The position numbers and the translations under genes are program-made. A stretch of 64,000 nucleotides of DNA from Burkholderia sp052045245. GTDB taxonomy: Bacteria > Pseudomonadota > Gammaproteobacteria > Burkholderiales > Burkholderiaceae. The DNA is taken from NCBI RefSeq assembly GCF_052045245.1, contig NZ_JBQEON010000001.1, positions 1 through 64,000 of the forward strand, read 5' to 3'. The notes under the pieces are model-generated. The model saw only the letters and a program-made list of their open reading frames with translations. It did not search any database and was not told the origin of the DNA. Positions 52,955-62,248 of the stretch are shown here, one piece after another. Within the stretch, counting starts at the first letter, position 1. Each line of letters begins with the position of its first letter.

Positions 52955-53830
52955 ATGAGCGCAAATAGTCGGACCATTCAAGACTCTCTCCCCTTCGTCC
53001 CCAAGACGACCAGCGCAGAGGAAATCGTGTCGCTGATGAATCAATACGGCGGCGTCCGGATCAAGGGCTATCTGTCGGCGGAACAAGTCGCGAACATCAA
53101 TCGCGAGGTCGACGGTCCGCTCGAAGGGCTTCGCGAAGGATCGTCGCACGACAATGAATTGATCAAGGCATTCCACGGCGCGCATACGAAGCGCCTGACG
53201 AACATGATCACGCACAGCAAGACCTTCGGCGGCGTGCTCGACGACGAACTCTTTCACGCACTCGGCGAGGTGCTATACCGTGAAGAGTCGGGCGACTGGT
53301 GGCTGTCGACCGCACAGGTAATCGACATCGGCCCCGGCAACACCGCGCAAATGCTGCATCGCGATGTCGGCAACTTCCCGCCGCTGTGCGCGCTCGGCGT
53401 CAGCGGGCCGACGGTGTTTACCAACCTGATGATTGCCCTCACGCGCTTCACCGAGGAAAACGGCGCCACCCGAATCATCCCCGGAAGCCAGAACTGGGAC
53501 GAGGACTACTTCGACAGCAAGGGCACGCCCGACATGACCATCGCCGCCGAGATGGAGGCCGGCGACGCGTTGCTGTTCAGCGGAAAAGTGATCCACGGCG
53601 GCGGCGCCAACGTGACGAAGAGCGAGCGCCGACGCGGGCTCACGCTGCCGATGCAGCCGTCCTACCTGACCCCGGAGGAAGCGTATCCGTTCATCGTCGA
53701 CATGGACATCGTGAGAAGCCTGTCCAAACGTGTCCAGCGAATCATCGGCTTCCGCTCTCAATATCCGGCTGGAACGCCGGGCCTGTGGCAAGTCGACTAC
53801 GACGATATTGCGACGCACCTCGGCCTTTGA
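52955..53830 (+). CDS. phytanoyl-CoA dioxygenase (PhyH) family enzyme 1
   Basis: A 291-residue Fe(II)/2-oxoglutarate-dependent oxygenase. The iron triad is visible: His135 and Asp137 (MLHRDVGNF) and His214 (KVIHGGGAN). The 2-oxoglutarate-binding arginine is in SERRRGLTLPM near residue 227. The family phrase ENGATRIIPGSQNWDED follows the metal region. It probably hydroxylates a small substrate or a CoA ester. The start has GAGGA at 52946-52950. It is the first gene of the plus-strand arm (then acyl-CoA dehydrogenase, thiolase, microprotein) and is related to the enzyme at 61349-62227 but clearly not a recent copy. Confidence 0.88.
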   Translation: MSANSRTIQDSLPFVPKTTSAEEIVSLMNQYGGVRIKGYLSAEQVANINREVDGPLEGLREGSSHDNELIKAFHGAHTKRLTNMITHSKTFGGVLDDELFHALGEVLYREESGDWWLSTAQVIDIGPGNTAQMLHRDVGNFPPLCALGVSGPTVFTNLMIALTRFTEENGATRIIPGSQNWDEDYFDSKGTPDMTIAAEMEAGDALLFSGKVIHGGGANVTKSERRRGLTLPMQPSYLTPEEAYPFIVDMDIVRSLSKRVQRIIGFRSQYPAGTPGLWQVDYDDIATHLGL

Positions 53831-53958
53831 GCCGCGAACGGAAGCGTGCGCGGGCGCGGGACCGCTCCTGCAGATCGATTTCCCATGGTAATGATTCGTA
53901 TTCCTCAGTTCATATCCTTCGGATTTCGAATCCGACATAAAGCTACCCGCTCAATTCC

Positions 53959-55782
53959 ATGACTAGCGAACTCACCCTCTCCCGTCACGACGTGGAGTTC
54001 ATCCTTTTCGACTGGCTAAAGGTCGAGTCTCTTGCTCACAGGCAACGATATGCCGGGCAAGACCGCTTCGACTACACCTCCGTGCTCGATGTCTACGAAT
54101 CGCTCGCCACGGATCTCTTCAAGCCTCACAACAAGAAGAACGACAGCAACGAGCCCGCATTCGACGGAGAACGCGTCACCATCAACCCGGAAGTCGGTAT
54201 CGCCTTGCGCGCATTCTCGGACGCCGGCCTGATCAGCGCATCGTTCTCCGGCGAATGGAACGGCATGAGCCTGCCGAGCACCGTGGAGCGGGCCGGCATG
54301 GCGTACTTGCTGGCAGCCAATCCGGGCACCGCGGGCTACGCGTTTCTCACCATCGCGAACGCCAATCTGCTCATGGCCCACGGCGAACGGGAGCGGGTGG
54401 AGCACTACGTCAAGGCCATGTCGGAAGGTCGGTGCTTCGGCACGATGTGCCTGTCGGAGCCGCAAGCCGGGTCGAGCCTTGCCGACATCCGCACGCGTGC
54501 GGTCCCGGGCAAGGATGGCCGCTACCGCCTGTTCGGCAACAAGATGTGGATTTCAGGCGGCGATCACGAGCTTGCCGAGAATATCGTCCATCTGGTGCTG
54601 GCAAAGATTCCCGACGAAAACGGCCAGCTTCCGCCAGGCATCCAGGGCATCTCGCTCTTCACGGTTCCGCGCAAGTTGCCCGGCGCCGACGGCCTGCCGG
54701 GCCCGCAAAACGATGTCGCGCTGGCCGGCATCAATCACAAGATGGGATATCGCGGCACCGTGAACTGCCTGCTCAATTTCGGCGAGGGCCGCTACCTCCC
54801 CGAAGGCGAGGCCGGCGCGATCGGCGAGATCGTCGGCGAGCCCGGCAAGGGGCTGGCGTACATGTTCCACATGATGAACGAGGCGCGTATCTCGGTCGGC
54901 CTCAGTGCCGCCTCGATCGGTTATACAGGCTACCTGCACGCGCTCGATTATGCGAAGACGCGCGTGCAGGGGCGCCCGCGCGGCGACCGGGCGCCCGCCT
55001 CCGCGCCAATCCCGATCATCGGTCATGCCGACGTCCGGCGCATGCTGCTGGCACAAAAGGCTTATGTTTCCGGCGCGCTGGCGTTGTGTCTTTACGCGGC
55101 TCGCCTGAGCGACGATGTCCAGTCGCTGGAAGACGCCGACGGTCGCGAAGAAGCACATCGCCTGCTTGACCTGCTCACCCCGGTTGTCAAGAGCTGGCCA
55201 TCGCAATGGGGCCTCGCCGCCAACGATCTCGCCATTCAGGTTCACGGCGGCTATGGATACACGCGCGAATACAACGTCGAGCAGTTCTATCGCGACAACC
55301 GCCTCAATCCGATACACGAAGGCACGTTCGGCATTCAGGCGCTCGACCTGCTGGGCCGAAAAACAGGTGCAAGCGGCGGTGTCGCCATGGCAACGCTCGA
55401 CAGGAAAATCGCCGCGACCGTATCGACGGCGCGGTCGACCCGTTCGCTCCAGCGTCACGCCGGCACGCTCGAAAGTGCATGGGAGCGCATCCGTATCGTC
55501 ACCGATACGTTGCACCGGCTCGACGACCTCGACGTCCGGCTGGCGAACGCCGCTGCCTATCTCGAGGCATTCGGACATGTCGTGGTCGGCTGGCTTTGGC
55601 TCGATCAGGCAATTGTGGCCAGTACGCTCGAGAACGGCTCATCGGGAACCGACTTCCATCGCGGCAAGCTCGCCGCATGCGACTACTTCTTCGGTTGGGA
55701 AATGCCCAAGGTGGCTGCGTGGCTCGCGGTTGTCGATCCAGTCGAGACGACCCCGCTCACCATGCCGGAGCATTGGTTCTGA
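53959..55782 (+). CDS. acyl-CoA dehydrogenase, long (DmdC-like) type
   Basis: A 607-residue flavoenzyme, longer than standard acyl-CoA dehydrogenases (about 390) and like the DmdC/AidB-related group with an extra C-terminal helical domain. FAD and substrate regions are FGTMCLSEPQAGSSLADI and KMWISGGDHELAENI. The catalytic glutamate is probably in IHEGTFGIQALDLLGRK near residue 454, preceded by VHGGYGYTREYNVEQFYRD. It should introduce a 2,3-double bond into an acyl-CoA; DmdC itself acts on methylmercaptopropionyl-CoA. It lies 128 bp after the dioxygenase gene and 53 bp before the thiolase. No enoyl-CoA hydratase or hydroxyacyl-CoA dehydrogenase is present in the locus. Confidence 0.88.
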   Translation: MTSELTLSRHDVEFILFDWLKVESLAHRQRYAGQDRFDYTSVLDVYESLATDLFKPHNKKNDSNEPAFDGERVTINPEVGIALRAFSDAGLISASFSGEWNGMSLPSTVERAGMAYLLAANPGTAGYAFLTIANANLLMAHGERERVEHYVKAMSEGRCFGTMCLSEPQAGSSLADIRTRAVPGKDGRYRLFGNKMWISGGDHELAENIVHLVLAKIPDENGQLPPGIQGISLFTVPRKLPGADGLPGPQNDVALAGINHKMGYRGTVNCLLNFGEGRYLPEGEAGAIGEIVGEPGKGLAYMFHMMNEARISVGLSAASIGYTGYLHALDYAKTRVQGRPRGDRAPASAPIPIIGHADVRRMLLAQKAYVSGALALCLYAARLSDDVQSLEDADGREEAHRLLDLLTPVVKSWPSQWGLAANDLAIQVHGGYGYTREYNVEQFYRDNRLNPIHEGTFGIQALDLLGRKTGASGGVAMATLDRKIAATVSTARSTRSLQRHAGTLESAWERIRIVTDTLHRLDDLDVRLANAAAYLEAFGHVVVGWLWLDQAIVASTLENGSSGTDFHRGKLAACDYFFGWEMPKVAAWLAVVDPVETTPLTMPEHWF

Positions 55783-55835
55783 CCCGTACGCAACGTCTCC
55801 CTTGCATTTCGTCGAAAGTTTCATAAGGATACCCC

Positions 55836-57020
55836 ATGATTGACGCAGTCATCGTTTCCACCGCACGCACGCCGATCGGCAAGGCATATCGCGGTGCGTT
55901 CAACGCCACGCATTCGCCCACGCTGCTCGGGCATGCAATCAGGCATGCGGTACTGCGTGCCGGCATCGAGCCGGACCGCATCGAGGACGCCGTGATCGGT
56001 TCGGTCCTCAACGCCGGGACCGCCGGCGGCAATATCGCCCGACACGGTGTGCTGGCAGCCGGTTTGCCCGCCAGCGTCGCCGCGCAAACGCTCGACCGGC
56101 AATGTGCATCCGGCCTGATGGCGATCGCGACGGCGGCCAAGCAGATCATGTGCGACGGGATGCAGGTCGTCGTTGCGGGCGGCCAGGAAAACATCTCGGC
56201 GGTACAAACGCGCTACTTCGAGTGGACGGGCGCCGATCAGGATCCCAATGTACTGGCCGCGCAACCGGCGGCCTACATGCCGATGCTCGAGACCGCCGAG
56301 TTCGTTTCCCGCAAGTACGAGATTTCCCGGGATGTCCAGGATCAGTACGCACTCGACTCCCAGCTCCGCACTGCCGCCGCACAAGCCGCAGGCCGCTTCT
56401 CGAGCGAAATCGTCCCGATCACGACACAGAAGCTGGTCGTCGACAAAGCGACAGGCAAGACGTCCCGGCATGAGGTCACGCTCGCCCAGGACGAGGGCAA
56501 TCGGCCCGGCACGACGCTCGAATCGCTTGCCTCGCTCGCACCGGTAGTTGACGGCGGCGTCGTGACGGCCGGTAACGCGAGCCAGCTTTCGGACGGCGCA
56601 AGCGCCTGCGTCCTGATGAACGGAACAACCGCCCAGCAGATCGGCGCCACGCCGCTCGGCATCTATCGGGGCATGACCGTCGTCGGCAATGCGCCGGAGG
56701 AGATGGGCATCGGTCCGATCTACGCGATCCCCAAGCTTCTGAAGCTTCATGGCCTGAAAACCGACGACATCGGCTTGTGGGAGCTCAACGAGGCGTTTGC
56801 ATGCCAGGCGTTGTACTGCCGCGAGAAGCTCGGAATCGATCCCGGGCGATACAACGTCAACGGCGGCAGCATTTCCATCGGCCATCCGTACGGGATGACC
56901 GGCGCGCGCATGGTCGGTCATGCACTGATCGAAGGCAAAAGGCGCGGCGCACGCTACGTCGTCGTATCGATGTGCGTGGGGGGCGGAATGGGTGCCGCCG
57001 GGCTGTTCGAAGTGGTCTGA
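55836..57020 (+). CDS. acetyl-CoA acyltransferase (thiolase)
   Basis: A 394-residue thiolase with all catalytic elements: the nucleophilic Cys90 (DRQCASGL), the histidine in GGSISIGHPYGMTGAR near residue 350 and the second cysteine in SMCVGGGMGAAGLFE near residue 380. It could cleave a 3-ketoacyl-CoA or condense two acyl-CoAs. The neighbouring acyl-CoA dehydrogenase points to a beta-oxidation-like route, but the two middle enzymes are missing here and would have to come from elsewhere. Same operon as the dehydrogenase. Confidence 0.93.
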   Translation: MIDAVIVSTARTPIGKAYRGAFNATHSPTLLGHAIRHAVLRAGIEPDRIEDAVIGSVLNAGTAGGNIARHGVLAAGLPASVAAQTLDRQCASGLMAIATAAKQIMCDGMQVVVAGGQENISAVQTRYFEWTGADQDPNVLAAQPAAYMPMLETAEFVSRKYEISRDVQDQYALDSQLRTAAAQAAGRFSSEIVPITTQKLVVDKATGKTSRHEVTLAQDEGNRPGTTLESLASLAPVVDGGVVTAGNASQLSDGASACVLMNGTTAQQIGATPLGIYRGMTVVGNAPEEMGIGPIYAIPKLLKLHGLKTDDIGLWELNEAFACQALYCREKLGIDPGRYNVNGGSISIGHPYGMTGARMVGHALIEGKRRGARYVVVSMCVGGGMGAAGLFEVV

Positions 57021-57121
57021 CGCATGCTGCCTTCCCGCGCATACGGGCATGACATCGCGTTCCCGCCATGTTCGCGAAAAACCGGCTTTCCAATTCAAGT
57101 CATCAACCACGGAGACTGATC

Positions 57122-57232
57122 ATGGCGAAGCGCCTGCTCATCCTGCTCTCACTTGTCGCCGGGATACTGTTCGTACTCAGCCCGGGACTCCTGGTCCTGT
57201 ACCATATCGAGCACTACGACTCGACCGAGTAG
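57122..57232 (+). CDS. 36-residue single-TM microprotein
   Basis: A very short gene with ATG at 57122 and TAG at 57230-57232. It encodes MAKRLLILLSLVAGILFVLS and then PGLLVLYHIEHYDSTE. One hydrophobic helix covers about residues 4-27, with a basic start and an acidic, His-containing end. CGGAG lies 7-11 bases upstream, a well-placed ribosome site. It is 101 bp after the thiolase gene on the same strand. The clean N-in charge pattern, ribosome site and operon position make it credible. It may assist one of the membrane transporters of the locus; no homologue is known to me. Confidence 0.55.
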   Translation: MAKRLLILLSLVAGILFVLSPGLLVLYHIEHYDSTE

Positions 57233-57737
57233 GCCGCACGTGGGCGACCGACAATACCGGCCCGGGGTTGCGCGCAAGCACACGCCGGCTCCTGATCAAC
57301 CTGCCCACCGTGATCGCCACTGCATCCCTGCTCGAAGGCCGAGCTGGGATGCCCGGCACGCGGCAAATGCCGACGAAATCGACATGCCGCGCTGAAGTAT
57401 TCCAGGTGAACGTCGACACTCAAGGAATGCGCCACACGCTCGCGCCATCCTGACGCGATGAATGAAATCATGGCGCCGCATTGGCCTTCGCCAGGGCGAG
57501 CGGAACGAATGCGCCAGATGGACACACCGGCCGTCGCCCTCCGGCATCGATCCGCGTTCCGCCCGCGAGCCACCGCTGCCCGCCCCTCTCCCCCACCATC
57601 GCGCTGCACGCTAGTGGAAAACGCCCATGTTCGTTGAAATGGCGTTCCAAGATACTCTACTTGGTCATTTGATCAATTCATTTGACCAAATATCAACCTG
57701 GTATTTCCCGAAACGAATCTTTGACGAGGAGTCGAGC
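57233..57737. other. gene-free stretch with an internal operator
   Basis: About 500 bp between the microprotein and the aminotransferase. The left 400 bp hold nothing I recognise; the right end carries the operator pair at 57661-57689. The aminotransferase therefore probably has its own promoter. Confidence 0.5.
57661..57689. promoter_or_regulatory. 16-bp palindromic operator, internal copy, with an overlapping second site
   Basis: TTGGTCA-TT-TGATCAA (57661-57676) is the best copy of the shared palindrome and differs from the inverse of the right-end site by one base. An overlapping weaker copy ends in TGACCAA (57674-57689). It lies 48-77 bp upstream of the aminotransferase start. Confidence 0.65.
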
Positions 57738-59006
57738 ATGGAAAGGCTGGCGAAGAAGGACGAGTGGTTCGCAAGAGCCGAAAAGGTCATCCCTGGCGGG
57801 ATGTATGGTCATCAGAACGTCAAGTATTTGACGGAGGACTTCCCGCTGTACTTTGCAAAAGCGAAGGGAACCTATCTCTGGGACGTCGACGGCAACCGGT
57901 ACATCGATTACGTGTGTGGTTACGGCACGAATCTGTTCGGCTACGGCAACGAGCAGATCGAGCGAGCGGCGGCCCTTCAGTTGCAGAACATCGACACGGC
58001 GACGGGCCCGAGCGCGGTGATGGTCGAGCTTGCCGAGGCACTCACTCGGCAGGTCAGCCACGCCGATTGGGCGATGTTCTGCAAGAACGGATCGGATGCC
58101 ACGTCGATGGCCATGGTGATCTCGCGCGCCTATCGCGACAAACGGAAGATTCTCGTTGCGCGCGGCACGTACCATGGCGCGTCCCCGTGGAACGTGCCGT
58201 ATACGGCGGGCATTACCAAGGAAGACCGCGCTCACGTCGTCTACTTCGAGTACAACGATATCGAGAGTCTCGACGCTGCCGTCAAGAGCGTCGACGGTGA
58301 CGTGGCTGCCATCTATGCAACGCCATTCCGGCACGAAGTGCTCTATGACCAGTTCTTTCCGTCGATCGAGTACGCGCAGGCATGCCGTCGCCTCGCGGAT
58401 GAACAGGAAGCGCTTCTGGTCGTCGACGAGGTCCGGACGGGGCTGCGCCTCTCCCGCGATTGTTCATGGTCGGACTGGGGCGTGCAACCGGACCTCAGCT
58501 GCTGGGGCAAGGCCATTGGCGGCGGCCATGCGATCGCCGCGGTTCTGGGTTCGGACAAGGCGCGAGAGGCTGCGACGAACATTTTCGTCACGGGCTCCTA
58601 CTGGCTGTCGGCCGTCCCGATGGCCGCCGCCATCGAAACGCTGCGCCTGGTCAGAGAGACGGACTATCTCGAACACACGAAGCGGTTGGCGGACAAATTG
58701 CGCGACGGCATCGCCGAACAAGCGGAACGGCATGGCTTCGAACTCAAGCAGACCGGTCCGAGCGTCATGCCCCAGATGCTTTTCGCAGGTGACGACGAGC
58801 TCGTGTCCCGCGGCCGGGCATGGGCGTCGGAGGTCGTCAAGAACGGCGCCTATCTCCATCCGTGGCACAACATGTTCTTCACGGCGAGCCACACCGACGA
58901 AGACATCGCGCGTACGCTCGAGGCAACCGAAGCGGCGTTCGGCATGCTCAAGCAGAAGTCGGTCGCATTGAATCGTCTGGATATCCTGGATACCGTGCAG
59001 CGTTGA
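57738..59006 (+). CDS. class III PLP-dependent aminotransferase (glutamate-1-semialdehyde aminomutase-like)
   Basis: A 422-residue fold-type I PLP enzyme. The Schiff-base lysine is Lys258 (SCWGKAIGGGHAIAAVLG); the phosphate/ring region is NGSDATSMAMVISRAYRDKRKI; and VVDEVRTGLRLSRDCS holds the aspartate that contacts the pyridine nitrogen. GGMYGHQNVKYL near the start is typical of the GSA aminomutase-like branch, which includes amine transaminases acting on long polyamines or sugars. It transfers an amino group to or from a ketone/aldehyde; the substrate is unknown. The ATG at 57738 has GAGGAG upstream, downstream of the locus operator. A strong hairpin follows. Confidence 0.88.
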   Translation: MERLAKKDEWFARAEKVIPGGMYGHQNVKYLTEDFPLYFAKAKGTYLWDVDGNRYIDYVCGYGTNLFGYGNEQIERAAALQLQNIDTATGPSAVMVELAEALTRQVSHADWAMFCKNGSDATSMAMVISRAYRDKRKILVARGTYHGASPWNVPYTAGITKEDRAHVVYFEYNDIESLDAAVKSVDGDVAAIYATPFRHEVLYDQFFPSIEYAQACRRLADEQEALLVVDEVRTGLRLSRDCSWSDWGVQPDLSCWGKAIGGGHAIAAVLGSDKAREAATNIFVTGSYWLSAVPMAAAIETLRLVRETDYLEHTKRLADKLRDGIAEQAERHGFELKQTGPSVMPQMLFAGDDELVSRGRAWASEVVKNGAYLHPWHNMFFTASHTDEDIARTLEATEAAFGMLKQKSVALNRLDILDTVQR

Positions 59007-59019
59007 TCCCTGATGTTTC

Positions 59020-59050
59020 GCGGGCCTTCGACCCACGGTGGAAGGCCCGC
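59020..59050. terminator. bidirectional terminator between the two arms of the locus
   Basis: GCGGGCCTTC (59020-59029) pairs perfectly with GAAGGCCCGC (59041-59050), loop of 11 nt, followed by TTCT. It lies 14 bp after the aminotransferase gene and 68 bp before the end of the opposite gene. Confidence 0.75.
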
Positions 59051-59117
59051 TTCTGCCTGGGGTAGCCGTCCCTTCTTCCGGTACAAGGCTACAGGCACTT
59101 CGGCGGGATCGCCGCGA

Positions 59118-59828
59118 CTACAGCGGGTTTCGTCGCAGGCTGCCAAGGGTATGGCGCCGATCGAGGTCCATTTGCCGCTCCTGCGCGTGCTCCAGCGCAC
59201 AATACGCGTAGTACAGCGCAACGGACAGGTAAGACCACGAGAGCAACGCGAAGATATAGAAGATCATGTGATCGCTGTCGCCTGGTATGCGGTAGAAGTC
59301 GTAGAGGCTCGCAATGATCTGCGTGGACACCAGCGCGACGGTCACGCTCGCGGCGGTGCGTTTCTCCCCGGCGCCCAGCAACCTCTTGACGACGTACACG
59401 AGGTACACGGAGAACAAGGACCACATCGCCAGATAGAAATAGGGCTTCGGTTGAATCATGAAGTCTGCCGTCCACACAACGACGGTTCCCGCCAGCGCGC
59501 CCACCACATAAACGACGTCGACGATGATCGAGGGTTTATACCGGTGCGTTACAGCCATCATGCCCGCGATGGTGATGACCGGTATGCCGAACCCTCTGGA
59601 AAACGCATCGCAAAAGAGTGAAGCACTGAAGAACGCGGGTTTGCCGGTCAGCGCATTGAGCATCAGGTTCGTCGCGGAGAACGTCGTGATCAGCCACTCG
59701 AATCCGAGGAGACCGTTGCGTTTCCTGAGAAGTTTCACGCCATAGACGAGTGAAGTCGCGATCAACGCGAGGTCAGCAAGACAATAAAGAAGAAATTTGG
59801 GTTCCATGAAATATTCCAGGATCGTCAA
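59118..59828 (-). CDS. seven-TM membrane protein of unknown function
   Basis: A 236-residue integral membrane protein with about seven evenly spaced hydrophobic segments, for example FLLYCLADLALIATSLVYGV, FGIPVITIAGMMAV, IIVDVVYVVGALAGTVVVW and FYIFALLSWSYLSVALYYAY. The C-terminus is a basic cytoplasmic tail (RHTLGSLRRNPL). No transporter or enzyme motif is recognised. The start is probably a TTG at 59828 with AAAGGAG 10 bases upstream; an ATG seven codons later lacks a ribosome site. It is the last gene of the minus-strand arm, 180 bp after the MFS gene. Confidence 0.6.
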   Translation of the reverse strand: MTILEYFMEPKFLLYCLADLALIATSLVYGVKLLRKRNGLLGFEWLITTFSATNLMLNALTGKPAFFSASLFCDAFSRGFGIPVITIAGMMAVTHRYKPSIIVDVVYVVGALAGTVVVWTADFMIQPKPYFYLAMWSLFSVYLVYVVKRLLGAGEKRTAASVTVALVSTQIIASLYDFYRIPGDSDHMIFYIFALLSWSYLSVALYYAYCALEHAQERQMDLDRRHTLGSLRRNPL

Positions 59829-60008
59829 GACTTGAATCTCCTTTGCGCTTGCCCCGCATCGGGAGCCGATGCATCGCCTCCCGATGCGAAAATGGCGCTA
59901 CAGGGATTCGTTGGTTTCCGGCCGACCTGCCGGGCGGCCGATACCGCGCCGGCACGCGCAGGAGCCGGCGCGCGCTGCCCCGGCAACACGGCAGCCGAGA
60001 CTCTCGCG

Positions 60009-61157
60009 TCAAGCGATCGCTGGCCGGGAATGTCGCGACTTGAGCTGTCGGATCGCGACGCTGGTCAGAAAAATGGGCACCACCAGCAATCCAACGGAAA
60101 GCCAGCCGACCGCGCGCAAACCCGCCACGCCGAACACCGTGCCGGCAATCGCGGGGCCTACCGCCAGGCCAAGATTGATTGCCGACGCACAAGTCGCGGT
60201 GCTTCTCCCGCTCGCATCCATTTTCGAGAGCGCCCCCACCATATAAGGGGCAACCAGGGTCGCACCGGCGCTGATGAGCGCCGTCGATACGAGAAACGTC
60301 CATCGGCCGCCCACGCAATACATGCCCAGGCTGCATACGATCAACAGCGCGAGCCCGAAGGCGATCGGCTTGAACAAGCCGAAGCGATCGCCCAACCAGG
60401 TGACGGCGACCCCCACCGGCAATTGCGCCGCGGCATTGACCATGAACAGGATGCCGAGCTGCTCCGCTTCGACGCCCCGGGTTGCGGCCACCTCCGCGGC
60501 GAATCCCATGAGCGCCGTCTGCGACACGTAAATGAAGAACGCGCTTGCCAGCATCGCGCGGACGTCGTTGGATTTGATGGCATCCTTCGCGACGTTTTCC
60601 TCGGCTGCGTTCACGGCAGGATGCATGAATGCGCCAAAAAACAGCGCCGCCACGACGATAACGAACTGGACGGCATCGACACCGATATTGCCGATCCTCG
60701 CAGTTGCGATCGGCACCACGTACATCGCAGCGGAAAATACGACGGCCATCGCCACAGCCACTTGAGCGGCGACCTTCTCCGGGTGCCTGACGTGTGAAAT
60801 GACGCCGTACGCGCAAACGCAACTGATTCCCAGCGCGACGCCGAGAACCAGTTTTGCCGCGACGAAGATATGAAAATCATGAGAGAACATTGCGCAGGTC
60901 GACAGCACGGCGAGCGCCGCCGCGACGAGCGCGCCCGTTCGCTTGTTCAGCGTCGCCATGTGTCGTCCGAAGATCACGATGGACAGTGAAAGACAGAGAA
61001 GTACCGCGGACGCGAGCCACCCCGCGCTGCCTTCGGACAGCCCGAACCGGGACATCGACTCTTCAATGTTGAACGGAAGCAGGTAGGTTGGCGTCCAGAC
61101 CACCGCCCCGGTATAGAGCAGAGCGATTCTCCGGATTCCGTTGATTTCGTAATTCAC
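60009..61157 (-). CDS. MFS transporter
   Basis: A 382-residue major facilitator protein with 12 hydrophobic segments in two halves (loop near residues 185-200, NAAEENVAKDAIKSND). Motif-A-like sequence IFGRHMATLNKRTG follows TM2, and WLGDRFGLFKP is the equivalent in the second half. It is short and compact, like sugar or amino-acid efflux and uptake MFS members; direction and substrate are not readable. The start is a GTG at 61157 with AAGGAG 6 bases upstream. Same strand as the dioxygenase and the imine-reductase-like gene, so it likely carries the substrate or product of the locus. Confidence 0.82.
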   Translation of the reverse strand: MNYEINGIRRIALLYTGAVVWTPTYLLPFNIEESMSRFGLSEGSAGWLASAVLLCLSLSIVIFGRHMATLNKRTGALVAAALAVLSTCAMFSHDFHIFVAAKLVLGVALGISCVCAYGVISHVRHPEKVAAQVAVAMAVVFSAAMYVVPIATARIGNIGVDAVQFVIVVAALFFGAFMHPAVNAAEENVAKDAIKSNDVRAMLASAFFIYVSQTALMGFAAEVAATRGVEAEQLGILFMVNAAAQLPVGVAVTWLGDRFGLFKPIAFGLALLIVCSLGMYCVGGRWTFLVSTALISAGATLVAPYMVGALSKMDASGRSTATCASAINLGLAVGPAIAGTVFGVAGLRAVGWLSVGLLVVPIFLTSVAIRQLKSRHSRPAIA

Positions 61158-61348
61158 GATCTACTCCTTATCGTTTGCACGAATGCGGAATCGCGTCGAC
61201 GCATCGAATCGCTCTCCAGCTCGCATCCATGAATGCATTGTCTGGACGACTGCTTCGTGTCACCCGACAATCGTGCGTCGCGCGGTTGATGGAATGACCC
61301 GGTTTCCATCTGAAAACCGGGCTGATATCCCGCCACCCACCGCATTCG

Positions 61349-62227
61349 TCAATCGAAATGCCCGACCTCGAGGAAATCCTTCATTTTCAGCAGGTCATTC
61401 GGGTCCGACATCTGCCCGTTACGCTCGACAAAGCCGGCAAACGTCGTGCCGTACGTCCAGCCGAGCAATCGCTGCAGTTCTTCCGGATAGCGCTTCACAC
61501 GTTCAATGGGCAGCGTCAGATATTGGTTTTCCTCCTGCCGGAGGATCGCCAGGTCATACGACATCGTCAGGCCGGTTCTCGGCGCATTGCTGGTGTTCTT
61601 CCCGCCGCCGTGATAGGTCGAGCCAATGAAGAAAAGTGCATCGCCGGCGGACATGACCGAAGAAACGGCCTCCTCCTGCTTGGGCATGCGCTCGTCATCC
61701 CACTTGTGGCTGCCCGGAATGACCAGGGTCGCGCCGTTTTCCGCCGTAAAGTCGGATATCGCCACCATCACCTGGAAGCGTGCTTCACGCCCGTAGTTCG
61801 GGTGCCGCCACAACCATACGGAATCGTCGCGATGCAACGGCTGCAGGCCCTGACCCGGCAGGATCTGAATGGCCTGCGTCACGCCCACCTGGATATCGGG
61901 TGCGATATCGATCTGGTTTTCGCCGCTCCAGATCTTGATCGGCGTCTGCAGAATGCTGCGCGCGGCACCCAGGTAGAGCGGATGCAACGCGACCTCGGCC
62001 ATCCAGTCGGTACGTGCGAACAGACGCGACACTCGCCGCGTCTGCGTACCGGCAAAGTATTCGTCTACGCCGTTCGGAGCCGACTCGAGCGTGTCGAAGA
62101 GCGTACGCTGGATACGTGCGAGCAAGTCGGAACCGATGAAATTCTTGACGATCGCGCCGCCATCCTGTCGAACCGCATTCGCCAGGTCCTCAGGAGTGCT
62201 ATCGCTTGAAAGGCGTTGCAACGACAT
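61349..62227 (-). CDS. phytanoyl-CoA dioxygenase (PhyH) family enzyme 2
   Basis: A 292-residue Fe(II)/2-oxoglutarate oxygenase with an intact site: His132 and Asp134 (LQPLHRDDSVW), His206 (STYHGGGKN) and an arginine near 217 (APRTGLTMSY). The phrase ENGATLVIPGSHKWDDER is shared with enzyme 1, yet overall the two differ strongly, so they probably act on different positions or intermediates. It has an excellent ribosome site (GGAGGAAAT). It starts 21 bp after the imine-reductase-like gene, so the two are cotranscribed. Confidence 0.88.
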   Translation of the reverse strand: MSLQRLSSDSTPEDLANAVRQDGGAIVKNFIGSDLLARIQRTLFDTLESAPNGVDEYFAGTQTRRVSRLFARTDWMAEVALHPLYLGAARSILQTPIKIWSGENQIDIAPDIQVGVTQAIQILPGQGLQPLHRDDSVWLWRHPNYGREARFQVMVAISDFTAENGATLVIPGSHKWDDERMPKQEEAVSSVMSAGDALFFIGSTYHGGGKNTSNAPRTGLTMSYDLAILRQEENQYLTLPIERVKRYPEELQRLLGWTYGTTFAGFVERNGQMSDPNDLLKMKDFLEVGHFD

Positions 62228-62248
62228 GGTGATTTCCTCCAACAAGTG

